A DNA stretch of 64,000 nt from Thermocrinis ruber (GCF_000512735.1 NZ_CP007028.1:1054001-1118000), one strand, 5' to 3'; numbered from the stretch's first letter, positions 23,618 through 33,564 are shown. Translations and numbers: made by a program. Notes: generated from the letters alone by a model not told the origin.

Positions 23618-25113
23618 AGCTTGTAGATAAACAAACCCATATAGATGTGCTCTTTATAGCGGAGGGAACCTATCCCTTTATAAAGGGCGGAGTATCTACT
23701 TGGATCCATCAGATAATCACTGGTATGAGGGACCTAAACTTTGGAGTGCTGTTCCTTGGCTCAAGACCCGAGGATTACAAAGGCATTGGCTACGAGCTTC
23801 CGGACAACTTGGTCTATCTTGAAGCTGTGTATTTGTTTTCGGAGGAGGAAAATGTTCAAACAGAAAAAGCCGAAAGGGAGAGCGAAAGGGTAAGACTTCT
23901 GAGGATATTTCTCGATGACAGAGCCTTTGAAGAGCATTGGCAGGAGGTTGTTAGCTTTTCTTACTTTAATGAAGTCTCTTACGAGGACTTTTTGTATAGC
24001 AAAAACTCTTGGGAGCTTATAGAGGAACTCTACGAAGAGTTGGAAATTGATGTACCCTTTGTGGATTACTTTTGGACTATGAGAAACCTTTTTGCACCTC
24101 TCTTCGTAGTAGCAAAACTTGGAATGACACTGGAAAAAAAAGAAATAGGCTTAATTCATAGTCCATCAACGGGTTATGCGGGCTTTTTGGGAAGTTTGAT
24201 GAGTAGAGAGTACAAAATACCTTTTATAGTTACTGAACATGGGATCTACACAAAGGAAAGAAAGATAGACATTCTAAACGCAAAGTGGATAGGAGTTCAA
24301 TACAGGTACCTATCCAAGAAATACGACATAGACACCCTCAGAAAGCTTTGGATAAAGATGTTCGTAAATCTTGGGAAAATTTCTTATTACACCGCTATGG
24401 AAGTTTTTTCTCTGTTTGAAGATGCAAGAAAACAGCAGATAGGCTGGGGCTGTCCGTCTGAAAAGACAAGGGTTATACCAAACGGCGTGGATGTGGATAG
24501 ACTTTCAAAGCTCTTAGAAAAAAGACCGAAGGAAATTCCGAAGGTGGTTTCCCTGATAGGAAGGGTTGTGGCCATAAAGGATATAAAAACCTTTATAAAG
24601 GCTATGAGTTTGCTGTGCCAACAGCTACCCGAGGCGGAGGGTTGGGTGGTAGGTCCCGAGGACGAGGAGCCCGAGTACACCCAAGAGTGCAAAGAGCTTG
24701 CAAAAATACTTGGAGTTGAAAATAGGGTAAAATTCCTAGGCTTTCAAAAGATAGATGATATTCTGCCCAAAACGGGGGTATTTACACTGACCTCCATAAG
24801 CGAGGGCATGCCCATGACGGTTTTGGAAGCTATGGCAAGCGGTGTACCCTGTGTTACCACCGACGTGGGTTCCTGCAGGCAACTTATCTACGGAGGGCTA
24901 AATCAAGAAGACGTAGAAATAGGTAAGGCGGGAGAAGTGGTTCCTGTGGGTGATGCAATAGGGCTTGCAAAAGCATACTACGAGCTTTTGACTAATGAAG
25001 AAATTTGGAAGAGCTGTCAAAGGGCTGGGCTTGAGAGGGTCCAAAGGTTTTACCGCTTTGACAAATTTATAGAAAACTACAGAAGTGTGTATAGAAAATA
25101 TTTAGGAAAATAG
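23608..25113 (+). CDS. pelF: PelF glycosyltransferase (GT4 family)
   Basis: PelF is the cytosolic synthase that polymerises UDP-linked N-acetylhexosamines into Pel. The 501-residue protein opens with the PelF signature IAEGTYPFIKGGVSTWIHQI. Its C-terminal GT-B half has PNGVDVDRLS, ISEGMPMTVLEAMASGVPCV with the EX7E-type acidic pair, and TTDVGSCRQLI. Length matches the family. The start at 23608 or the ATG six bases later (ATGA with the pelE stop) are both possible. Confidence 0.94.
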   Translation: MGMKLVDKQTHIDVLFIAEGTYPFIKGGVSTWIHQIITGMRDLNFGVLFLGSRPEDYKGIGYELPDNLVYLEAVYLFSEEENVQTEKAERESERVRLLRIFLDDRAFEEHWQEVVSFSYFNEVSYEDFLYSKNSWELIEELYEELEIDVPFVDYFWTMRNLFAPLFVVAKLGMTLEKKEIGLIHSPSTGYAGFLGSLMSREYKIPFIVTEHGIYTKERKIDILNAKWIGVQYRYLSKKYDIDTLRKLWIKMFVNLGKISYYTAMEVFSLFEDARKQQIGWGCPSEKTRVIPNGVDVDRLSKLLEKRPKEIPKVVSLIGRVVAIKDIKTFIKAMSLLCQQLPEAEGWVVGPEDEEPEYTQECKELAKILGVENRVKFLGFQKIDDILPKTGVFTLTSISEGMPMTVLEAMASGVPCVTTDVGSCRQLIYGGLNQEDVEIGKAGEVVPVGDAIGLAKAYYELLTNEEIWKSCQRAGLERVQRFYRFDKFIENYRSVYRKYLGK

Positions 25114-25115
25114 CC

Positions 25116-26489
25116 ATGGCGGGTATTTCTTTAGAGTTAAGAAGGCTTTACAGAGAGGGAAAGCTAGGAAGGGTCCTTTTGGCGGTGGGCTACTCTGCAG
25201 TTCTGGGAACAGGCAATTGGCTCTTTGCCATACTCAGCATCTTTGTATCCGCTTACATAGCGGAAAAGCTTTGGGGAGTGAGCGAAACCTTAATCAAATA
25301 CCAGGTATACATCACATACTGCGTTTCCATAAGCCTGATTCTTTCGGGCTTTTTCCAGCTTTCCTTTACAAGGTATATATCCGACAGGCTCTTTGAAAAG
25401 GAGTTTGAAAGGGTTCTTCCAAACACCCACGGGGTGGCAATACTGACCGCAATCTACAGCTTCTTTATAGCCCTTCTGCTGTCTTTTTTCTTCTTTAAAG
25501 GATATCCATACTATTATCATGTGCTATTCAGCTTTACCGTTGCTACCCTTTCCGTTATTTGGGTGGTGAACGCTTTACTCACCGGATTGAAGAGCTACAG
25601 GCACATATTCGCATCCTTTGTTATCTCGTACTCAATAGCAGCGCTTGCGGTAATTTCTCTATCAAATTTTGGATTAGTATGGCTTATGCTTAGCTTTTAT
25701 CTTAGTCAGACCTTACTGCTGTTTTTAATACTTTTCAGAGTTGCAAGGGACTATAGGTCTTCAAAACTTTTGGAGTTTGATTTTTTGAGAAAGGATAGGC
25801 TTTACAAAAGCTTGATGCTAACCGGATTTTTCGCTAACTTAGGTATTTGGATAGACAAATACGTGTTTTGGTACAGTCCAATGACGGGGACCCACGTGCT
25901 GGGGAACATGAAGGCGTCCGTCATTTACGATGTGCCCTTTACCCTGGCTCTTATTTCAATAGTACCCGGTTTTGCGGTGGCTTTTCTGAAGATTGAGCTG
26001 GAGTTTTTTGATAACTACGACGCGTACTACAAGGCGGTCAGAACTTGGGGAAGGTTGGATGACCTTTACAGGCTCGCAAACAAGATGATAGAAAGCGTCC
26101 GCTCAGCCTTTTTTGAAACTCTGAGATTTCAAGCCCTTACCGCCATACTACTTATCTTCATTCACGAGTATATATTTATATTTCTCAAACTGCCCACCGC
26201 CTACATTCCACTGTTTGAGATATTTCTCGTTGCCAAAGTATTCCTGATGGGATACATAGTTATTTATGCCCTTCTTTCTTACTTTGACCTAAGGAGGGAA
26301 CTGGTTAAAATGACTTTTACTTTTGCCTTGCTAAACTTTGTCTTTACACTCCTAACCCAATTTCTCGGGGCGTACTTTTACGGTTATGGCTATATGTTTG
26401 CCTTAATGTTTTCCATGATATTGGGTATGGAATACCTAAGGAGGTTCTTGAATGATGTTCATTATAGGACTTTTGCTCTTCGTGAGTAG
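25116..26489 (+). CDS. pelG: PelG inner-membrane transporter
   Basis: This 457-residue polytopic protein has about twelve hydrophobic helices and belongs to the MOP flippase group. It opens with the GNWLFAILSIFVSAYIAE stretch, and the RPxxxxxx-like loop GIWIDKYVFWYSPMTGT is typical of PelG. With PelD, PelE and PelF it forms the synthase that moves the growing polymer across the inner membrane. It follows pelF by 2 nt and overlaps pelA by 38 nt. Confidence 0.92.
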   Translation: MAGISLELRRLYREGKLGRVLLAVGYSAVLGTGNWLFAILSIFVSAYIAEKLWGVSETLIKYQVYITYCVSISLILSGFFQLSFTRYISDRLFEKEFERVLPNTHGVAILTAIYSFFIALLLSFFFFKGYPYYYHVLFSFTVATLSVIWVVNALLTGLKSYRHIFASFVISYSIAALAVISLSNFGLVWLMLSFYLSQTLLLFLILFRVARDYRSSKLLEFDFLRKDRLYKSLMLTGFFANLGIWIDKYVFWYSPMTGTHVLGNMKASVIYDVPFTLALISIVPGFAVAFLKIELEFFDNYDAYYKAVRTWGRLDDLYRLANKMIESVRSAFFETLRFQALTAILLIFIHEYIFIFLKLPTAYIPLFEIFLVAKVFLMGYIVIYALLSYFDLRRELVKMTFTFALLNFVFTLLTQFLGAYFYGYGYMFALMFSMILGMEYLRRFLNDVHYRTFALRE

Positions 26490-29148
26490 TTTGTTGGCGC
26501 AGGAACTAAAATGTGTGCTACTTTACTATCATCACAAACCTTTGCCCGATGATGTGCTCTATGCTTACGATTGGGTCGTGCTGGATGCGGACAACCCTTA
26601 TATGGAGGTTTTGAAGGAGAAGAGCTTTTATCAAAAAAAGAGGGCAAAACTCATAGGTTACATGAGCGTAGGAGAGATAGAAACCTACAGGGACTATTAC
26701 AAAGACCTTAAAAAGTATTCCATCGGAAGAAATCCCATGTGGAAGTCTTTGGTGGCAGATGTGAGGAACAAAGAGTACAGAAAGTTCCTTTTGGAGGTGG
26801 TGGCTAAAAGGATTGCGGACAGAGGCTTTGATGGGTTCCTTTTGGACACTTTAGATTCATACCAGCTTTCCGCCAGAAAGGAAGAGTGGAAAGACTTTCA
26901 GGACGCCCTTGTGGATTTTGTAAAGGAGCTAAGAAAAAGGTATTCCAACAAACTGATAGTTTTAAACAGAGGCTTTGAGTTTATAGATAGAGTTAAAGAA
27001 GACATAAATGGCGTTTTGGTGGAGAGTCTTTTTAGTGGGCTTGATGCAAAAAAAAGATACAGGGCAATTTCTGAGGAGGAAAAAAAATGGCTATTGGACC
27101 AGCTAAGCAGGATAAAGTCCTATGGCATTCCCGTGATAGTGGTGGATTACGCAGACCCGAGGGACAAAAAGAAGGCAAAGGAGCTTGTTGGAAAGATCGC
27201 GGAGCTTGGGTTTATTCCATACGTGGCAGACAGGGAGCTTTCAAGGGTCGGATACTCTCTCTGTTCTTTAATTCCAAGAAAGGTTGCCATTCTCTATAGT
27301 TCAAAGGAAAATCCGGTAGCCCAGTATGAACCCACTCACAGGCTCACATCTATGGTGCTTGAATACTTGGGTTTTGTGCCCGAGATGTTTGACATAGAAG
27401 AGGAGTTGCCCGAAATTTACCCAGAGCTCGGCTATGCGGGCGTAATGGTGGGTTTTTTAGGAAAGCTTGACGAAAAATTAACTGATTGGTTGATAAAGGC
27501 AAAGGAAGAGGGTTTAAAGCTGTTCTTTTTGAACTCGCTGCCCTACAATGAAAAATTTTATAGAGCCTTTGGTATAAGGGTAGAAAGGAACAGAGAGAGG
27601 TCTATAAACCCTTTTAGGCTGATAAGACCGAAGGAAAACGGGGGCTTTGAGGCGCCAATAAAGGTATCCTACACGGATACTCTGTTAATTGCAGAAAAAG
27701 GAACACCCATGGTTGAGGTGGAAAACTCCCTCGGACAAAAACACCATCCTTTTGCCCTCTTTGATTGGGGAGGATACGCAGTTAATGAATCCCTCTTGAA
27801 CTCAGAGGAACTGTGGAGCTTTGACCCTTTTGAGGTGTTCAAAAAGGTCTTTGGGACCACCCTTTTGATCCCTGACCTTACCACCCAAAACGGTGGAAGA
27901 ATACTTACCGCCCACATAGATGGAGATGCCTTCTTTGGAGACGCAGAATTTGACCCTTCCAAGACCCTGGGAGAGGTAATAAGGGAAGAAATAATAAAAA
28001 GGTATCCTATTCCGCATACCGTTTCCATAGTAGTGGGAGAGGTCTCCAAGGATGGACTGTATCCGGATAGGTCAGAGAGGTTAATAAACGTAACAAAGAG
28101 CATATTCTCAATTGAGTGGGTTGAACCCGCAAGCCACAGCTTTTCCCATCCCTATGACTGGCAACCCAAATACAGAAAAAGGGAGCTACCTTACGGCTAC
28201 AACCTTCCAATAAAAGGCTATAACCTCAACTGGGACAGTGAAATAAGAGGCTCGGTAGAATGGATCAACAGAGAGGTTTTGAAGGACCTTGGAAAAAAAG
28301 TTAGAGTTTTCCTCTGGACGGGCGAATGCAACCCAAACAGAGAACAGCTAAGACAAACCTACCAGCTTGGCCTTTTCAACGTCAATGGAGGACTGACCAC
28401 AATAACCCAGCAGGAGCCCTTCCTGAAGAACATAGGTCCCTCCGGTGTCAATTACGGACCCTACTTTCAGGTCTATGCTCCCGTGCAGAACGAAAACATA
28501 TACACAAACCTTTGGACGGGTCCCTTCTGGGGCTTTTTAAATGTTATACAGACCTTTGAGCTCACAGAAAACCCAAGAAGGTTAAAGCCTATTTCTATTT
28601 ATTATCACTTTTATTCAGGGCAAAAGTTGGCTTCTTTGAACGCTTTGAAAAGGGTTTACGAATGGGCTCTATCAAAGGAAGTAAGTCCCATGTTCTTGTC
28701 CGAGTATAGCAGGTGGGTTTTGGACTTCAGACAGACCGCCATAATGAGATGGGAAGAAGGCTTTAGAGTAAAAAACGCGGGCGGATTGAGGACCCTGAGG
28801 TACCCAAAGGAATGGGGCTATCCGGACGCAGAGAAGGGCAAGGGAGTGGTGGGCTACAGGGAAGGGAAGGATGGCTACAACTATCTCTTTCTGGATGGTT
28901 CGGGAGACTACTATTTGGTCTTTTCCTCCCAAAAGCCAAAGTTTGCACTTTTATACTCAAACGGCTATGTAGAAAGCTTTGAAAGAAAAGGAAAAGAGTA
29001 TAGGCTAAGGCTAAGCTCCTACCTACCTTTGGAGGTTCGTTTGGAAACCTCTTGCAAAGTGTTCATAAACGGAAAAGCCTACAACCCTGGGGTTGTTGAG
29101 TTCAAAGGAGGAAAACATGCGGACATCAAAGCGGTATGCACTGATTAA
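26452..29148 (+). CDS. pelA: PelA, periplasmic GH114 hydrolase / CE18 deacetylase
   Basis: After a signal peptide (about 1-16), the 898 residues contain an N-terminal GH114 alpha-1,4-galactosaminidase-like domain with catalytic candidates Asp in GFDGFLLDTLD and Glu in GVLVESLFSG. A middle Rossmann-like region follows. The polysaccharide deacetylase domain has its metal motif at LTAHIDGDAF and HSFSHPYDW. PelA deacetylates Pel to make it cationic and can cut it. In Pseudomonas pelA leads the operon; here it follows pelG. Confidence 0.92.
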   Translation: MMFIIGLLLFVSSLLAQELKCVLLYYHHKPLPDDVLYAYDWVVLDADNPYMEVLKEKSFYQKKRAKLIGYMSVGEIETYRDYYKDLKKYSIGRNPMWKSLVADVRNKEYRKFLLEVVAKRIADRGFDGFLLDTLDSYQLSARKEEWKDFQDALVDFVKELRKRYSNKLIVLNRGFEFIDRVKEDINGVLVESLFSGLDAKKRYRAISEEEKKWLLDQLSRIKSYGIPVIVVDYADPRDKKKAKELVGKIAELGFIPYVADRELSRVGYSLCSLIPRKVAILYSSKENPVAQYEPTHRLTSMVLEYLGFVPEMFDIEEELPEIYPELGYAGVMVGFLGKLDEKLTDWLIKAKEEGLKLFFLNSLPYNEKFYRAFGIRVERNRERSINPFRLIRPKENGGFEAPIKVSYTDTLLIAEKGTPMVEVENSLGQKHHPFALFDWGGYAVNESLLNSEELWSFDPFEVFKKVFGTTLLIPDLTTQNGGRILTAHIDGDAFFGDAEFDPSKTLGEVIREEIIKRYPIPHTVSIVVGEVSKDGLYPDRSERLINVTKSIFSIEWVEPASHSFSHPYDWQPKYRKRELPYGYNLPIKGYNLNWDSEIRGSVEWINREVLKDLGKKVRVFLWTGECNPNREQLRQTYQLGLFNVNGGLTTITQQEPFLKNIGPSGVNYGPYFQVYAPVQNENIYTNLWTGPFWGFLNVIQTFELTENPRRLKPISIYYHFYSGQKLASLNALKRVYEWALSKEVSPMFLSEYSRWVLDFRQTAIMRWEEGFRVKNAGGLRTLRYPKEWGYPDAEKGKGVVGYREGKDGYNYLFLDGSGDYYLVFSSQKPKFALLYSNGYVESFERKGKEYRLRLSSYLPLEVRLETSCKVFINGKAYNPGVVEFKGGKHADIKAVCTD

Positions 29149-30154
29149 AGCCTTTTCAATAGAGGATTACCTGGGAATAATTCTGACCGCACTGCTGGTG
29201 GCGATCCTTCTTTTTCCAAAAGGCAAGTTAGAAAGATATCTGCCCGAGTCTGTGGAGATAAACATAGACTTAGCTCTTGCCTACTACAGAGCCCTTTTGA
29301 GAACAAACCTTTCAGTGGATATATACGACGCCCTGGTCAAGTCCTACATTAGAGTAGGTAGGACTAAAGACGCTATAGAAGTAGTTTCAGAAATGGAAAG
29401 AAAATATCCCAATGACCCAGATATATTGTTTTTGAAGTATCAACTGCTAAAGGCAGAGTATTTCTCCGTCAAAGACGAAGGACAAAAGAAAAGGATAAAA
29501 AACGAGATAGAAAAGCTCTTGAGTCTTTACATAAAACTAAAAATGGACACAAGCTCTTTAGAAAAAGCCTTCAAGGAAGCGGAGAGTATGGACATTCCCG
29601 AGATTGCATACAGAACTTCCGCTGTATTGGCGGAAAGAACGGGAAACCTTTTTTGGATTGAGAAAGCCTTTTACTACTCAATAGCCTTCAAGGACTATGC
29701 CACGGCTTCAAGGTTTGCGGATGTGTTGGTGGAAAAGAAGGGTAAAGCTTTCGTAAAAGACGCCATCAACCTTGCACTGCTTTCGGGAAATCTACAAAAG
29801 GCTTTTGACTATGCAAGAGCCTACTATCAGGAACTTCCACCAGCAGAAAGGCAAAGTCTGATAAAAAGGCTCATAGAAGTAGGGCTTACCACAGAAAACT
29901 ATCTTCCCTTCAGGGAATACATGAAAAAAAGCTTTCCTTTGACACCCGAGGAAAGGCTATACTTGGAAAAGGAGGTTATGAAGCGCGCCCTTTGGGCAAA
30001 GGATTATGAGACTTTGAAAAGGCTGATCCTCGAAAACCTGCATTTGAGCAAAAGCCTTGAATACAGGACCTTCCTTTTGGAGCTTGCTTTGGGAACAGGA
30101 GACCCTTACTTTGCCCGAGATGTAGCCAAGAGGCTTCATTTTGGTGATAATTAA
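29117..30154 (+). CDS. Membrane-anchored helical-repeat (TPR-like) protein at the end of the pel operon
   Basis: The ATG at 29117 is preferred because AGGAGG sits just upstream; it overlaps pelA by 32 nt. The 345-residue protein has one N-terminal membrane helix (about 20-38: LGIILTALLVAILLF) followed entirely by TPR-like helix pairs (DALVKSYIRVGRTKDAIEVV, LALLSGNLQKAFDYARAYY). It is not one of the seven canonical Pel proteins. It could be a detached inner-membrane-anchored portion of PelB, since pelB here lacks about that much sequence, or a PelE-like scaffold. Confidence 0.8.
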   Translation: MRTSKRYALIKAFSIEDYLGIILTALLVAILLFPKGKLERYLPESVEINIDLALAYYRALLRTNLSVDIYDALVKSYIRVGRTKDAIEVVSEMERKYPNDPDILFLKYQLLKAEYFSVKDEGQKKRIKNEIEKLLSLYIKLKMDTSSLEKAFKEAESMDIPEIAYRTSAVLAERTGNLFWIEKAFYYSIAFKDYATASRFADVLVEKKGKAFVKDAINLALLSGNLQKAFDYARAYYQELPPAERQSLIKRLIEVGLTTENYLPFREYMKKSFPLTPEERLYLEKEVMKRALWAKDYETLKRLILENLHLSKSLEYRTFLLELALGTGDPYFARDVAKRLHFGDN

Positions 30155-30169
30155 GCTAACCCGCTGTTT

Positions 30170-30175
30170 TATAAT
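30170..30175 (+). promoter_or_regulatory. -10 box for leuS alpha (leaderless type)
   Basis: TATAAT, eight bases before the leuS ATG. Confidence 0.55.
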
Positions 30176-30183
30176 TTTAGCCT

Positions 30184-31992
30184 ATGGAAAAAAGCTACAA
30201 TCCAAGGGATATAGAACAGAAGTGGCAAAGGCACTGGGAGGAGCTTGGAGTTTTTAAGGTGGAGGAGGGAGAGAATAAGGTCTATGTGCTTGAGATGTTT
30301 CCATACCCATCGGGGCGCATTCACATGGGTCATGTTAGAAATTACACCATTGGAGATGCTCTGGCGCGCTTTTTGAGGATGAAGGGAAAAAGAGTTTTGC
30401 ATCCTATGGGATGGGACGCCTTCGGTTTGCCCGCGGAAAACGCAGCGCTAAAACATGGAGTGCATCCCGCCCAATGGACCAAGGAAAACATAAATTACAT
30501 GAAACAGCAACTCAAAAGTATGGGCTTTTCCTACGATTGGGACAGGGAGATTGCTACCTGCGACCCAGAGTATTACAAGTGGAACCAGTGGATCTTTTTA
30601 AAGCTCTACGAAAAGGGCTTGGTTTATAGAAAGGATGCGGAGGTTAATTGGTGCCCTAACGATGAGACGGTCCTTGCAAACGAGCAGGTTATAGAGGGCA
30701 AGTGTTGGCGTTGTGGAACACCCGTGGTAAGGAGAAACGTGCCCTCCTGGTACATAAAGATCACCGATTATGCAGAGAGACTTTTGGAAGACTTAAAGCT
30801 CTTGGAAGGTAAGTGGCCCGAAAGGGTGATCCTCCAGCAAAGAAACTGGATAGGTAGGTCCGAAGGGGCGGTAATAAAGTTCTATGTGGACGAATTACCC
30901 ATAGAAGTCTTTACCACTAGACCGGACACGGTTTTTGGTGCCACCTTTTTGGTGCTAGCACCCGAGCATCCACTAACTTTGACCCTTGCCAAGAGGGGAG
31001 GTAGGCTGAAAGAAGTGGAAGAGTTTGTCAACAAAATGAAGCACATGTCCTCAAGGGAGAGGGGGACCCAAGAGGAAAAGGAGGGCGTATTTCTTGGAGT
31101 GTATGCGAAAAACCCTACCAACGGTGAGCTGATTCCCGTATGGACCGCCAACTATGTGCTCTATGAGTATGGCACTGGGGCGATCATGTGCGTGCCCGCC
31201 CACGACCAAAGGGACTACGAGTTTGCCCAAAAGTACAACCTTCCCATAAAGGTGGTAGTCAAACCCAAAGACTCAGACCCGCCAGAGGGCAAAACCTACA
31301 TAGATCCTGGCATCCTCATAAACTCCGGACCCTTTGACGGAATGGACTCAGAGAGGGCAAAAAGGGAAATAACCCAGTGGCTAAAGGAGAAAGGTTTGGC
31401 GGACTTCAAAATCACATACAGGCTGAGAGATTGGAACATATCCCGCCAAAGATACTGGGGTACACCCATTCCCATAATTTACTGTCCAAGCTGTGGTACT
31501 GTGCCAGTACCGGAGGATCAACTCCCTGTTTTACTGCCAGAAAAGGTGGAGATCACAGGACATGGAAATCCTTTAGAGAAGGTGGAGGATTGGGTAAATA
31601 CCACCTGTCCCAAGTGCGGAGGTCCCGCCAAAAGAGAAACGGACACCATGGACACCTTCTTTGATTCTTCTTGGTATTTCCTCCGCTACTGCGACCCAAA
31701 GAACGACAATCTACCCTTTGACCCCAAGAAGGTGGAAAGCTGGATGCCGGTGGATTACTACATAGGCGGTATAGAGCATGCGGTCTTGCACCTTCTGTAT
31801 GCCCGGTTCTTCCAAAAGTTTCTCTTTGACCTTGGGCTTGTGAAGGATCCAGAGCCCTTTGAAAGGCTCATCACCCAAGGTATGGTGCTAAAAAGGTGGG
31901 TGAGCATTGAAAAGTTTTTGGAGTATTTGGGACTGAGTTTGGAGGACTGTGTGGAGCTTTTGAGGGCTAAGATCTCTGAGCTTACTTCTTGA
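30184..31992 (+). CDS. leuS: Leucyl-tRNA synthetase, alpha subunit (split LeuRS)
   Basis: The 602 residues contain the class I catalytic start with the HIGH-type motif in [15 protein letters not shown], two zinc-knuckle pairs (CWRCGTP; CPSCGT/CPKCGG) and the CP1 editing domain with [12 protein letters not shown]. The protein ends shortly after [12 protein letters not shown], before the KMSKS loop and anticodon-binding domain. This is the same break as in the Aquifex alpha-beta enzyme, whose beta subunit supplies the rest. The beta gene is not in this window. It is intact, not a frameshifted gene, since no KMSKS sequence follows. Confidence 0.95.
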   Translation: MEKSYNPRDIEQKWQRHWEELGVFKVEEGENKVYVLEMFPYPSGRIHMGHVRNYTIGDALARFLRMKGKRVLHPMGWDAFGLPAENAALKHGVHPAQWTKENINYMKQQLKSMGFSYDWDREIATCDPEYYKWNQWIFLKLYEKGLVYRKDAEVNWCPNDETVLANEQVIEGKCWRCGTPVVRRNVPSWYIKITDYAERLLEDLKLLEGKWPERVILQQRNWIGRSEGAVIKFYVDELPIEVFTTRPDTVFGATFLVLAPEHPLTLTLAKRGGRLKEVEEFVNKMKHMSSRERGTQEEKEGVFLGVYAKNPTNGELIPVWTANYVLYEYGTGAIMCVPAHDQRDYEFAQKYNLPIKVVVKPKDSDPPEGKTYIDPGILINSGPFDGMDSERAKREITQWLKEKGLADFKITYRLRDWNISRQRYWGTPIPIIYCPSCGTVPVPEDQLPVLLPEKVEITGHGNPLEKVEDWVNTTCPKCGGPAKRETDTMDTFFDSSWYFLRYCDPKNDNLPFDPKKVESWMPVDYYIGGIEHAVLHLLYARFFQKFLFDLGLVKDPEPFERLITQGMVLKRWVSIEKFLEYLGLSLEDCVELLRAKISELTS

Positions 31993-32009
31993 TAATTATC
32001 ATTGTTATC
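31991..32009. promoter_or_regulatory. Fur-box-like element before iscU
   Basis: GATAATTATCATTGTTATC matches the classic 19-bp Fur consensus (GATAATGATAATCATTATC) at 15 positions. It overlaps a possible -35 (TTGTTA, 32002-32007) paired at 16 bp with a -10-like TAAAAT (32024-32029). It starts at the leuS stop codon. Confidence 0.55.
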
Positions 32010-32059
32010 TTTTGTTTTTCCCCTAAAATAAAATCCATCAAAGTAAGGAGGTGTAAGCC

Positions 32060-32521
32060 ATGTTTGAATACAGCGAAAAAGTATTAGATCACTTTTTGAA
32101 CCCAAGGAATGTGGGTGTTTTGGAGGATGCCAACGGCATTGGGCAGTGTGGAAACCCTGCCTGCGGAGATGCTATGCTATTTACCATAAAGGTAAACCCC
32201 GAGACAGACGTTATAGAGGATGTGAGGTTTAAAACCTTCGGCTGTGGCTCTGCCATAGCGGTTTCTTCTCAGCTTACAGAGATGGTCAAAGGCAAGACCA
32301 TAGACTACGCCCTCAACCTAACCTACAAGGACATCTTTGAAGAGCTGGGCGGACTTCCCCCTCAAAAGATCCACTGCACCAACTTGGGCTTGGAAACTCT
32401 GCATGTGGCCATCAAGGATTACCTTATAAAGCAGGGTAGGCTTGAAGAGGCAGAAAAGATTCCCGACTGCTACGAAGAGCAAGAAGAGGAAAAGACCGAG
32501 TTTGAGTTCCTATCTCTATGA
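32060..32521 (+). CDS. iscU: Fe-S cluster scaffold protein IscU/NifU-type
   Basis: The 153-residue scaffold has the three conserved Cys in GNPACGDAM, KTFGCGSAIA and KIHCTNLG, with the cluster-tuning Asp after the first. It opens with the standard YSEKVLDHFLNPRNVG. A ~20-residue acidic tail extends beyond the usual IscU end, as known in the Aquifex protein. IscU assembles [2Fe-2S]/[4Fe-4S] clusters on sulfur from a cysteine desulfurase not seen here. AAGGAGGTG precedes the ATG, and a Fur-like box lies upstream. Confidence 0.95.
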   Translation: MFEYSEKVLDHFLNPRNVGVLEDANGIGQCGNPACGDAMLFTIKVNPETDVIEDVRFKTFGCGSAIAVSSQLTEMVKGKTIDYALNLTYKDIFEELGGLPPQKIHCTNLGLETLHVAIKDYLIKQGRLEEAEKIPDCYEEQEEEKTEFEFLSL

Positions 32522-33564
32522 GCCAGATAAAGGCATTGGCACTGCTTTCGGGTGGATTAGATAGCACACTGGCAATAAAGTTAGTGCAGGAGCAGGGTAT
32601 TTTTGTCCATGCCCTGCACTTTTATACAGGCTTTTGTATAACTGAGCATAAGAGAAGGCTGGGAATAAAAAAAGAGGACGGTTCCCAGTATGTGAACCCA
32701 GCCCTAAAGGCTGCGGCGCAGTTGGGTGTGCCTGTAGAGATTGTAGATATCTCCGAAGAATACTTTAATGTACTGCTGAACCCAAAGTACGGCTACGGTA
32801 AAAACGTAAATCCGTGCATAGACTGCCGGATAATGATGCTGAGAAAGGCGAAGGAAATAATGGATAGGGAGGGCTATCACTTTGTGATCACTGGGGAGGT
32901 GGTGGGTCAAAGACCCATGAGCCAGAGGCTACCCATACTAAAGCTTATAGAAAAAGAGGCGGGCTTGGAAGGCTATGTCCTTAGACCTTTATCCGCTAAG
33001 CTACTTCCACCAACGGTGCCTGAAAAGATGGGTTGGGTAGACCGGGAAAAACTACTAGACATAAAGGGAAGGGGCAGGAAGGTGCAAATAAGCCTTGCAA
33101 AAAAGTATGGCCTAGACTACGAACAGCCCGCTGGAGGGTGTTGCTACCTGACGGATCCCAACTATGCCTTAAAGTTTAAAGAGACCTTGGAGAGGGAAGG
33201 CTCCATAACAAGGGAAGACCTTGTCCTTTTATCTGTGGGAAGGCACCTAAGACTTCCCTCCGGCGTCAAGCTTGTGGTGGCAAGGAACGAGGGAGAGGTT
33301 AATTTTCTGAGTGGTTTTAAAAACCGTTATGGCTATGCCCACAGAAAGGACCAACAGGGCACCCTTGTTATAATTAAAGGAGTACCAAAGGAGGAGGAAT
33401 ACCCCCTAATAGCAGGCGTGGTTTGCAGGTACTCAAAGAGGGAACCCGCAGAGGTGATAATAAAGGTAAAAGACGAGGAAATGGTGATACTAGGGGAGCC
33501 TTTGGAGGATGAGATCCTAGAAAGCTTTAAAATACTTAAAGGAGCGTCCCATGGAGTTGGATAA
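32518..33564 (+). CDS. PP-loop ATPase, tRNA thiolation enzyme-like (MnmA/ThiI-related)
   Basis: The 348-residue protein has a PP-loop (LLSGGLDSTLAIKL), a CxxC in NPCIDCRIMMLRKA and an AGGCCYLTD motif resembling the catalytic Cys region of 2-thiouridine synthases. The C-terminal ~120 residues form a separate basic domain. Often annotated as tRNA thiouridylate methyltransferase, it is more likely a sulfur-inserting enzyme. Its place between iscU and tusA in overlapping genes supports a sulfur-relay role. The modified base is unknown. Confidence 0.8.
   Translation: MSQIKALALLSGGLDSTLAIKLVQEQGIFVHALHFYTGFCITEHKRRLGIKKEDGSQYVNPALKAAAQLGVPVEIVDISEEYFNVLLNPKYGYGKNVNPCIDCRIMMLRKAKEIMDREGYHFVITGEVVGQRPMSQRLPILKLIEKEAGLEGYVLRPLSAKLLPPTVPEKMGWVDREKLLDIKGRGRKVQISLAKKYGLDYEQPAGGCCYLTDPNYALKFKETLEREGSITREDLVLLSVGRHLRLPSGVKLVVARNEGEVNFLSGFKNRYGYAHRKDQQGTLVIIKGVPKEEEYPLIAGVVCRYSKREPAEVIIKVKDEEMVILGEPLEDEILESFKILKGASHGVG

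Noticed and set aside
29093-29116. ATG at 29093 as the start of the extra pel-operon gene
   Set aside because: AGGAGG is correctly placed only for the ATG at 29117.
30184-31992. leuS as a frameshifted or truncated pseudogene
   Set aside because: The break matches the known Aquifex alpha subunit, and no KMSKS or anticodon-domain sequence follows in any frame before iscU.
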